DNA of 64,000 nucleotides from Cucumis sativus. Lineage: Eukaryota; Streptophyta; Magnoliopsida; Cucurbitales; Cucurbitaceae. The stretch is taken from contig NC_026657.2 in the NCBI RefSeq assembly GCF_000004075.3, positions 310,001 through 374,000 of the forward strand, written 5' to 3'. Position 1 is the first letter of the stretch, and each line of letters starts with the position of its first letter. The notes beneath the pieces were generated by a model. The model worked only from the letters and a program-made list of their open reading frames with translations, ran no database searches and was not told the origin of the DNA. Below, one piece after another: positions 1-9,561 of this stretch. Made by a program: the position numbers and the translations under genes.

Positions 1-2934
1 TGTTAATTAAATTCAATATTATTGAAAGCTTAAAGTTAATATTTGTTTATTTTATTTTATTTTTCTATCCACAGTCATTTCCCTTTTCTTTTAATTTTGA
101 GAAAATAAAATATAGGTTATTTAATTTTCACTATTTTTTTTTCGTCACTTTGGCATCTAATTATAAATTTATCTCTTTTATCTTTTCTTAAAAAATTAAT
201 GATTATTTTAATAGAAAAACCTTTAAATACATGCCGAATTAAATGGGTCAATTTAAGATATAAGAGACTAAAAATTTCAAAAATAAAAAAAACTTTTATT
301 GAACTTATTTATTTATTTTGGGTGTGAGGAATCTTCCTATTAATTTATAGAAAAATTGACGAAGCTTATCTGGATGCATACATATAGCCTTTCAAAGCAA
401 CATAATTATGGGGTAAAAAACATATATATCCAATTACTTTGTTACCATTTAAAACAAACCTCTAATATAATAACACCCTCAACCTGTCCTGTCAATTACA
501 AATTAAATAACCTAAATATTCATCTCTTCATACATATATATTTTTATTTATTGGATATGTCTATTATTTAATATAATCTTCGAACAAAATCGTTTATATC
601 ATCAAACAAAGCATATATATATACATATAGTAAACCCTAATAGTAAACCCTAAATTAAACCCTGTTTTTGGGTATTGTTATTTGATATATGATAGTAATT
701 TCTTTAGGGCTAAGTTTATTATTATTTAGTAATGGGATGAGGAATAATGATTTGATTCCTCGAGAAAGGGAGCAATGATTTGGACAGGAAATTGGATGGA
801 TGTATTTCCCTTAATTGCCTATTAAACATCAATGACTAATAACAAAATACCATTCTCTATGTAACGTTGTTCAAACTAACCGTTTTTCCTTTCTTGGGAA
901 AGTAACTTTTTTTTTATTGGTCTAATCTCTACCGTTCATGTTTTTAAATGGTATATACTTATAGTTCTTTTTTTCTTTTTTTTTTAAATTTAAAATTTAC
1001 TTCTAAGTTTCAAAATAATATTGAAAATTAATTATAATTATCTTTTTCTTTCTTTTCAAAAAATTGATTTGTAAATATTACCACTCAAAACTAAGAGTGA
1101 GTACAAATTTAATATTAAAAGTTTGAATTTTTAAATTTAGAGATCAAATTCTAATCCGACTTAAAATAAATTAAAACTATAGCGCGATTTAATTGTTGAA
1201 AAAAAATTTAAAATATAAACATTAAAATTGTAACCTTTTGATTATACTATTTTGTATTAGGTATATAGATTATTTTAATTTGGGTTATAATAATATATGT
1301 TCGAAGTGCAATTTATTTTTAGTTTGAGAAGAAAATAATAAACACTATAACACAAAATTTAAAAAATAATCAACGTAGAATAGTAAAAACTGTACCAAAT
1401 GAAGTTTTTGAAATAGTACTGGTCGTAGCTAATCGAAAACTACAAAATATAGTACCAATGTGAGATTTATTATACTCTTAAAATAGTTCTTGCCCCAAAT
1501 ACTAGGGGTGGGCATCGGTCGGTCATAGTCAGTTTTTCGACCATACAAATACCGAATAAGTTATTGTGTTCAAACCCACCACAACCACGAATGTATACAA
1601 ATCTATCGTTGGTTTGATCAATTTAGGTTAGTTTAAACCTTTTAATTTTTTAAAAAATGTCGTCGGTTTGGATTTTTCTAAAGTGACACTGATTGAACCT
1701 CTCCTTATCTTTGACTGACCACCTTTGGTTCGTTCGACTTTTGTCGATTGGCTTAGTTTTTTAGTCTCTCGTGCTTACTCTTACCAAATACCATCTTATA
1801 TTATTATAGTCCTAGCATAAACTTTCACTATAAAATATAATATTTATCGGTAGCAATATAAAATTATTATAATTTTAGGGTAGTTCTTATCCCAAACGTC
1901 CGTTATATTATGGTCAAGCATAAACTTTGACTACAAACTAGTATTTAACTTGATGAATTTGAATTTTAAAAGTTTGAAAATTTAAAAAATAATTATAAAA
2001 CTCCAGAAAAGGAGTATGCAGCCAATATTTGACAAATTATATGTAGATGCACAAATATACTCTTTTATGGTAACCTAACCAATACCAAAATGCATTTAAC
2101 CACAAATTAAATCTAATTTACTTCATTACCATTTAGAGTAATTGCTTATACGAACGGTAAAAAAATCATAGGAGTAAAATCAACATGAGTATAGTTCAGA
2201 CGTAAAATATGTACTAATAGTGTTTAAAATGATGTTGAAATTTAAAAAAAAAAAAAGAATTTTTTTGAGAGAAAATCTAATAAAAAAATATCCTCATTGA
2301 ATTTCTTAATTTCCAATTCCTAAAATGTGAAAAAGAATAAAACCTGATTTAAATAAATATTTCAAAATATTACTTCATTTACTTAGTTATATATTTCATT
2401 AATATGTGATTTTTCTATGCAATGTATTTCCTACTTCCATGAACAAAATGGAATTTGGAAAAATCATTCCTCACAATAAAATAAAGTATGTGTGGTTTAA
2501 CTCAAACAATATTTTATTTTGTAATATTAATTGAATTAAAGTTTAATTTTTCCATCTCTACTAATTATAAATTAAAATTAAGTAAAATTGAAGGAGCAAA
2601 AAATTTTTTTTCTTATTTTTCAAAATTTCAAAATGAAGATAGCCTTGAAGATGATCTTGAAAAGTTTAAATTAATACAACTTGCAGTTGCGAATATAATG
2701 ATTAGAAAGAAAGAAGATAATATAATGATATTAACTAAAACATTTAAAGTGGTCGTTTGGACTTATTTTAAAGAAAACGTTAAAAATATAAATCTTAGTC
2801 GATTTAATTTAGTGGTCGTTTGATTTTTAGTTCTTTTACGTCGTAAGAATGAGTTAGGAGGACACGAATACGAGTAAACAAAAATATATTATTACATTTA
2901 TCTCATGTACACTTAGTTTACATCTTTTTTCAAA
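1..2934. other. Intergenic AT-rich DNA, no gene seen
   Basis: No coding region is supported here. The stretch is very AT-rich with short spurious ORFs. The part from about 1500 to 1800 is richer in G and C and contains repeated GTCGGTT/GGTTTGG-like words preceded by GGGGTGGGCATCGG, a texture typical of old dispersed repeats in plants, but I cannot assign a family. A 111-codon ORF at 2488-2823 has a low-complexity Lys/Asn/Ile/Phe-rich composition and no recognisable domain. Confidence 0.6.
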
Positions 2935-3084
2935 ATTACCAAATGCTCTAAACTTTGACTACAAATACAAATGGAGGAGATGATTTTGTTAATTACCAAA
3001 TGCTCTAAACTTTCACTGCAAAATACAAATGCAGAGATGATTTTGTTAATTACCAAATGCTCTGAACTTTCACTATAAATAGAT
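2935..3084 (+). repeat. 57-bp tandem repeat, about 2.6 copies
   Basis: The word ATTACCAAATGCTCT begins at 2935, 2992 and 3049, giving an exact period of 57 bp. The three copies differ by a few substitutions and small indels. The array ends about 120 bp before the start codon of the zinc-finger gene, and the third, partial copy contains the likely TATA box. Confidence 0.85.
3074..3082 (+). promoter_or_regulatory. Probable TATA box of the zinc-finger gene
   Basis: TATAAATAG lies about 130 bp upstream of the ATG at 3205 and is followed by a CT-rich leader. The equivalent positions in the two upstream repeat copies read CTACAAATA and CTGCAAAATA, so only the last copy has a good TATA match. Confidence 0.6.
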
Positions 3085-3204
3085 GCATAATCCTAAGAAG
3101 AAAGTCACTACCCAGCAACAGTTCTCTCTTGCTTCCTTGCTCTCATTTCCTGTTTCTCTCTATTCTCAATTCTTTCATTTTCTTCATCATCCCATCGTCT
3201 TGCC

Positions 3205-3933
3205 ATGGAGAAGAACACCAACACAAATGCCAATACCAATATCAATATCAACATTGATGCGGTATCCGAGACCTCTCCCGACCAACGCCACCGTCGAGAA
3301 AGGTCTCCAATGGCAGCTTCTCCACCACCACCTGCTCGCATTATCGATGACATAAATAACCCTCCCACTGATGTCATCGAACCCTCGTCCTCGATAGTAG
3401 TGGCGGCCCCGGAAAGCGTTACACCAGGCGACGTAAGACGGCGCCAAAGTGTAAACGCAATGTTCGACGTCGGAACATCATCACACGAGCACGTTGGAGG
3501 AAGTTCCGACGTCGAAGCGGGGAAAAAAAGAGGACGAGGGGATGGAGGAGAGCAGCAGCAGCAGGTGAAAGCTGCAAAGAAAAAAGGAGAGCTAACGGAG
3601 GTTCCAAAGGGTGAGCCAAGATGTGCAACATGTAACAAAGTGTTCAAATCGTGGAAAGCACTATTTGGACACTTAAGGTCTCACCCTGAACGGACCTACC
3701 GTGGAGCTCTTCCTCCGCCAACCGCCGCCGAACTTGACATTCGCCGTTGTCAGCAGCAGCTCGCTTCCACTTTGCTGACAGTAGCTCAGCAAGTGTCAGC
3801 GTCCAGAAGAGGGCTGGATATTGATCTCAACCAACCCTCTACTGCTGACGACGGTGACTCGCCGGACAACACCAGAGACGCCGGGTTTGATCTGAACCTC
3901 GAACCCCCGCCGGAGAGTGACGACGAGAAGTGA
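3205..3933 (+). CDS. Single C2H2 zinc-finger protein with two EAR repression motifs
   Basis: Intronless gene for a 242-aa probable nuclear transcriptional repressor. One C2H2 finger spans residues 140-160 (Cys140, Cys143, His156, His160). Its helix reads KSWKALFGHLRSH, a variant of the plant QALGGH finger with Lys-Ala-Leu-Phe-Gly-His at the core. The C-terminus carries two EAR-type motifs, DIDLNQP (205-211) and FDLNLEP (228-234), which in this family recruit TOPLESS-type co-repressors. A basic stretch (107-127, interrupted by QQQQ) may be a nuclear localisation signal. The N-terminus is Asn/Thr/Ile-rich low complexity. The start is the first ATG after a CT-rich leader and TATA box. Target genes cannot be read from the sequence. 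The long antisense ORFs over this gene are shadows caused by its higher GC content. Confidence 0.9.
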   Translation: MEKNTNTNANTNININIDAVSETSPDQRHRRERSPMAASPPPPARIIDDINNPPTDVIEPSSSIVVAAPESVTPGDVRRRQSVNAMFDVGTSSHEHVGGSSDVEAGKKRGRGDGGEQQQQVKAAKKKGELTEVPKGEPRCATCNKVFKSWKALFGHLRSHPERTYRGALPPPTAAELDIRRCQQQLASTLLTVAQQVSASRRGLDIDLNQPSTADDGDSPDNTRDAGFDLNLEPPPESDDEK

Positions 3934-4984
3934 GATCGGCAGTGCGGATGTATATAATAATAATTAGAAATACCATCAACACTTATTTGTATAGATATCG
4001 GAATAAAAGATTCCAATTTTTTGAGCCAACATTTCGAATGTTCTTCATTTCGGGTTCTTCGCATTTTGCTACTCATGCATGCATGTTTAGGATATTGCAT
4101 TGCCAGCGCCTGCATTTCGAAATTAATCCCTCACTAATATTAATTAATGCGTAACTATTAACAATAAACATCTCCCCCTCAAAATAAATACATCTTAATT
4201 AATAATTAACAATATTTTATATTTGAACATTAAACATAAACTTTAACAATAATGTATTTATTATATATCAAACATAAATTGATATTTTAAAAATCAGCTT
4301 ATTCATTAATCACTATATAGTTCCTTTAAGAAAACATGTTTGTGTAGTATAAAATATAAAAACGTTTAGAAAATTTGTTCAATACTAATTAATTCCAAAT
4401 TTTGAGACCAATAATAAAAATTGACCAGGTTATTTAATTATTTAGGGTTGTTTGGATTAAGTGGAAAAAAAATATTTATCAATAATACTTTTTATTTTAA
4501 ACACTTTTTTTTAAGCAAATTTAAAATTTAAACACATAGTTTGACGAGATTTTTTTATAATTAAGTGTTTATATTCATAATTTTGTTTGGTTTGTCATAT
4601 ACCAAAGATGTTTATAGTTACCATAAAAGATTACTAAACACTATCACCTCATCTCATAAAGAAATACATATATTTTGATTTTTTAGAAAGAAAGATATTT
4701 TGAAAGAATTGTCTATATGTATATATATATTAAAAAAGATAGGGAGATGAGGTGGGAGAACCGGGGTATTTTTGTCGAACCAAAACCAAAACTATAGTTT
4801 TGATCCTTTTTGTTCGATAAAACAATTTTGATTGAATTTGATTGTGTAGTAAATTGTAATTTGAACAGTGTAATAAAGCACGGAGTTCAAGAAAAATTGT
4901 GAGTTTTCGATCAATTTGATAATTCATTTTCTAGAAAAGTTGGTTTTGATTGATTTCTCTAAAATGAATTGTTTTGTAAACTAA

Positions 4985-5165
4985 TTTTTAGAAAATTACA
5001 TTTTATGAACTTGGGAAACATCACAATTTTTTTTTTTCAAAATAACATTTTTACAAATTTATACATTTAAAATACATTTTATGAACGTGCCAAACACCAC
5101 AATTTTTTTTTCAAAATATTTTTTTTACAAATTTAAACACTTCAAAATGTGAACCAAACACTCCT
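4985..5165. repeat. Decayed 76-bp tandem repeat
   Basis: ACATTTTATGAAC begins at 4998 and again at 5074, each followed by an AAACA(T/C)CACAA-poly(T)-CAAAATA block. A third, more diverged copy (ACAAATTTAAACACTTCAAAATGTGAAC) follows at about 5130. Confidence 0.6.
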
Positions 5166-5701
5166 TTGATGGTTTTTATTTGGAGTTTACTTTCAACAAA
5201 ATGCTTTGAAAAATATTACTACGAAGATAAAGTATAAGAAAAATGAAAAGGAAAAAGAAAGGAACTCACCTAGCATTTGCGATTATGATGAGCTTTATCG
5301 ACCGATAATATGTTTCTCGTCTTCCAAACCAAAAGCTTCAATGCAATGGAAGACGAGGGACACTCTTAACTCTTAATTCTTCACATCTATGTTTTGTGAG
5401 TGACGAATATTAACATCGGCACGCCTCTTCTTATATAGTGGTCGATTCGTGTTTTTTACAAGGCAATCTAATTAATACTATTCGGTGCTTCGAGATTTAT
5501 TCGAAAATTTACAATACAAATTTGGCATTGCTATATTAAGAAACGCGCATTAAATTTCAACGACTAATTTTTTTTGAAACGTTCGAAAATATTAGCTGGA
5601 ATTAAAATCTAGTGAAAAAAGATCGAAATCAAACGTGGAAAACCATATATATGATAAATCTCATTGGGTTGCTTTAATAGTAAGTTTTTACATTCTCCCC
5701 C

Positions 5702-5822
5702 ACTTGTTATAATTCAAATATTTATGAACATCGACTTATTATAATTCAAATATCTATCAACATCGAGTTATTATAATTCAAATATCTATGAACATTGAGT
5801 TATTATAATTCAAATATCCATG
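5702..5822. repeat. 32-bp tandem repeat, about 4 copies
   Basis: TTATAATTCAAATAT starts at 5707, 5739, 5771 and 5803, an exact 32-bp period. Copies differ by single bases (for example ATCGAC, ATCGAG, ATTGAG in the linker). Confidence 0.85.
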
Positions 5823-6951
5823 ACATGATTGATTAAAAGATTAACTAATAATTGACGAATTCTACCTGATACAATGTCTTGTGTGTTTGGACAAACTTTC
5901 TCTTGAGAGACGGTCTTGCAAGTTATGTTGACATAGCACTTTATTTTGTTGAGATGTTGAGAATTTCACATTAGAAAAACCAAAGAGAAATTTACACTCC
6001 TTCTGCCAATTGATTTTGAGATGAAATCTCATACTATCAAATATATGTTTGATGTCAGGAGGAGGTTTATGTTGATGGTCGCACGTGGATTATGTTTAAT
6101 AAGTAATTATTTGGTTTTTTATTTTTGAAAATTAAGCTTGTTTTCCTACATCTCTTTTACAATAATGTTTTCGATTTTTGTAAGTTAAAATGGTTGAATT
6201 CTTAGCTAAATTCTTAAAATAAAACCTTAAACAACTATCTTTAAAATTTTCAAATTTTGGTTTGATTTTTCAAAACATTATTAATTAAGTAATTAAGATT
6301 ACGACACAACAAACTTAGAGGTAGAAGACGATTTATCTAGGTTTAGTTTTCAAAAACCAAGGTTCTATTTTGGTAACTACTCGGTTTTTGAAAATTAAGT
6401 CTGTTTTTATCTTTATTTTTACGATAGTGTTTGCATATTTTTGAGTAAAAAAAATTGAATTATCAACCAAATTTCAAAAATAAAAATAAGCATTTTGGTT
6501 TTACTTTTGAAACTCAAACCTATTTAATTCTCTATTTCATCTCCTACGATTTGCATCTTTTTTAATACAAACAACAGTTGGATTTAGTATAGGTTTAGAG
6601 GGCTTGAGCCCCAAACTTTATCGTTTTTATATAATATATATAAAGAAAACTATTTTATTTTCAATATTTACAACCTATAGTAAATCCTATCACTGATAGT
6701 CATTGATATGCTATAGTGATAGAAGATTATCAATGATAGAATCTAAAATTTTGGTATAACTTGTCAATACTTTAATTTATTTTGCTATTTAAAAAATGCC
6801 CCTACAAAATTTGGTTTGATTTTTTAAAGCATTGATAACAAATCAATAAATTTAGAGCTATAATGAGTGTAGAGTAAATAATTTTCAGAAACTAAAGTTA
6901 AATGATTACCCAATTGTTGCCCAAATGATTATCAAACGAGATTGTTCACAC

Positions 6952-7755
6952 AAATTGAACATTTCGAATAAATGTAACTCGTGGAATTGAATTTTGTATA
7001 TTGATGAATCAATACAGTTTCTAGTATTTACACATTTAATGTTTTCTCTCAAATACAAGATAAAAACTTTAGAACTTTTTCGTCTTCGGTTTTCAGGATG
7101 TTGTAGTTGCAAGTTATTCTGAACTTCGATCTTCTGGAATCCAAGAAAAGTTTAATTTTCAAGTCTTCAGTTTTTTCAAAGATGTTGATCTCGAGGTTGA
7201 TACAGACTTACAAGTCTTGAGAGCTTGTAGAAGTTTGAATTTTAATTCTTAAGAGTTTCAATTCTTCTCTCAATTCAAGATCCTAAAATGAATAGCAAAT
7301 GTCTCTATTTATAAAAAAAAATTTATGAACTGATAGACTTGGGCCCATTTGCTTGTTAGGTTTGGACACATTTGTTTGTTGGCTTGGATTTGGACTCATT
7401 TGCATATTGGGCTTGGATTTGGGCACATTTGCTTCTTGAATTTGGGCTTGAGTCTATTTGTTTGTTGGACTTGACCGATTTGGACTGAACCCATTTGTTT
7501 GTTGGGCTTGGACTTGAGATCATTTATTTATTGGATTTGAATTGGGTTGGGTTAAGTAAAATTAATTATTAAAATTTAATAAAAATATAATTACCACAAT
7601 ATTTGTTATGATGACGTGATAGAATTTAATTGGCCAAAATTTCATGACATCTCTAGCAAAAGAAAATTTGTATTTAACTTTTTTTAATCTAAATTGAGAT
7701 GGGGAGGATTTAAACTCAAGACTTCTTTATCCTAACTTCTCTCGATGTCAAATAA
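6952..7755. mobile_element. 804-bp insertion flanked by 9-bp direct repeat
   Basis: Comparison with unit B shows that this segment is absent from the homologous site near 13480. It is flanked by identical 9-bp copies of TGTTCACAC (6943-6951 and 7756-7764), as expected for a target-site duplication. A 9-bp duplication is typical of Mutator-like elements, but I see only weak similarity between the two ends and no long terminal inverted repeats, so the class is uncertain. It contains a GGCCCATTTG-rich minisatellite and a CTCTATTTATA box. No coding sequence is apparent. Confidence 0.55.
7340..7550. repeat. Degenerate 28-29 bp minisatellite
   Basis: Seven degenerate units built on CATTTGTTTGTTGGGCTTGG. 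The core (C/T)ATTT(G/A) occurs at 7346, 7369, 7397, 7425, 7454, 7492 and 7521. It lies inside the 804-bp insertion private to unit A. Confidence 0.7.
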
Positions 7756-8491
7756 TGTTCACACTTTGCTTTTTTTTTTTTTTTTTTTTTTTTATGTATA
7801 TTATGTGTGTGTGCATATACTATATTATTGGTTCATTGATTAGCAAAAAAAAATATATGTTTGAATATTGGAAGTTTATGTTTCTAAAAAATATTTTCTT
7901 TTTAAAAAAAAGACAAAGCAATAGTTTATATGATAAATATATTTGTGATTATACTTTAAACACTAATTTTCTTTTCTGAAAATTTTTTTGACTAAAAATT
8001 TAAATGTTTTTATACGACACATATATATAGTAATTATAAATAAGAAAGAAAACATAATTAATTAAAATAATTGGTTACTAAAAAATAGGGAGAGAATTAT
8101 ATATCAATTAAAAGAGTTCACCATATTTTATATTCAAACCATCAAATTGTAATTGGGGCATTTCTAAAATTAAAAATTAGAATTAAAATTTGTTGGATTA
8201 TGATAGTTATTGATAAAAGTACGGTAGACTTCTATTAATAGAATTTAAAAATTTTACTACAATCGTAAATATGTTGTAAAATTTACTATTTTTGAAAAAA
8301 TTCATTACAATTTATATTTTAATTTATGCCTGATTCAAACAAAAAGTAATCTTAAGAAATTGTGGGGGTGAAAAAAGATTTTTTTAAAAAAAAATCTATA
8401 AAATTTGCTAAACTTTAAAATTCAAACAATAATAATAGTGTTATGGGTAATTATAATTGATGGTCATTTTAGGAATAATAATTAAAGATAT

Positions 8492-8683
8492 AGCAACATT
8501 TAAAAAAAATTACAAATATAATAAAACAATCGTCGATAGACTTATCGCTCATAGGCTCATATGATCTATCACTGATAGACTCATATGGTTGATCAGTTGT
8601 AGATCAATATTTAAAACATGGTCTATTAGACTTCTATAAAATTTAACAAATTTTGCTATATTTAATTCTTTTTTAAAATGTTG
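8492..8683. mobile_element. MITE-like element with terminal inverted repeats
   Basis: The left end AGCAACATTTAAAAAAAATT is repeated in inverted, imperfect form at the right end (TTGCTATATTTAATTC then TTTTAAAATGTTG). The interior has repeated CTATCACTGATAGACT-like words. It falls in a part of unit A that has no counterpart in unit B. Related ATAGAATCTAAAATTTT/TCTATCA fragments occur at 6660-6790 and, inverted, at 15090-15130, so the family is dispersed. About 190 bp and non-coding. Confidence 0.6.
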
Positions 8684-8990
8684 TCAAATACTTAATTAAT
8701 TTGAATATAATGACTAAATTTGCAACTATCTCTAATATAATTATATTTAGTAGAAAATTAAGGAATGCAACGTGACAAAGTAAGCTAATGACATAGATAT
8801 TGGTTACTTGACTATCATTTTTAGTACAAATTGAAAGAGATGAGAATTTAAATGCAAAACTTCTTCTCGAATACATATAGATACTAGTTGAACTAAACTG
8901 TTGTTGACCAATAAGAATAGAATTTACTATTAATATATACACAATAATCAATATTCTACCATCTAGTTTTCTATAGTATGATACTGAGGA

Positions 8991-9016
8991 TATATATATA
9001 TATATATATATATATA
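8991..9016. repeat. (TA)n microsatellite
   Basis: An uninterrupted run of TA dinucleotides, 26 bp. The homologous site in unit B (about 15835-15850) is short and interrupted by a TG run. Confidence 0.95.
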
Positions 9017-9561
9017 CTTTAATATCAGTATCCTACTCTCGATTCTGCCTCAATAGGATCAAACTAAAAAAGAAATTTTTAGAAAAAGCAGTATCCACTA
9101 TCTTATACTTTCAATTAAAATAATGTATTTGCAGCCACCAACGTTGATTGGGTAAGAATACAATAAACAAAACAATCGATAATCAATAATTATAACAATG
9201 TTAACTACTGGAAAGAATGCGAAATTTGGAGGAAATCCACATTCCAAACAACTGTTTTTTCTTCTATAAACCTAAAAGCATTTGACAAATAATACATACA
9301 TACAATCAAATATATTTTTACATCCCCTCCTGCCATCCCTAAACAAGACAACCAATTATGAGCAAAAAAAACTAAAAATGTCGAGTATTTCTATCAAAAT
9401 CAGAAATGCAAACAATGTTAAAATGGTCTTATAAAAAAATCTGTAGGTTGAACTGAACGTCTCGCCTTTTGGTTTTGGCCTCATTTATCTCTACTGCCCT
9501 TTTGCTGATGAATTGTTTTGGCTGTCTTTGATGAAGAGGTTGTTTAGACTGCGAGCTGCTG

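Larger units (their letters stand above)
3934..6239. other. Intergenic DNA with decayed repeats, no gene seen
   Basis: Downstream of the zinc-finger gene there is no supported coding sequence. A block with near-inverted ends (AGGGTTGTTTGG near 4443, CCAAACACTCC near 5152) could be an old non-autonomous DNA transposon of about 0.7 kb. The region 5220-5700, which contains a CTTATATAG box and ends in a C-rich ATTCTCCCCCACTTG, resembles LTR sequence, but I could not find a matching partner or target duplication. Confidence 0.5.

Noticed and set aside
2488..2823. 111-codon plus-strand ORF
   Set aside because: Low-complexity Lys/Ile/Asn composition matching AT-rich DNA, no domain, no promoter or splice context.
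3108..3647. 179-codon minus-strand ORF over the zinc-finger gene
   Set aside because: It is an antisense shadow of the GC-richer coding sequence; the plus-strand frame carries clear zinc-finger and EAR motifs.
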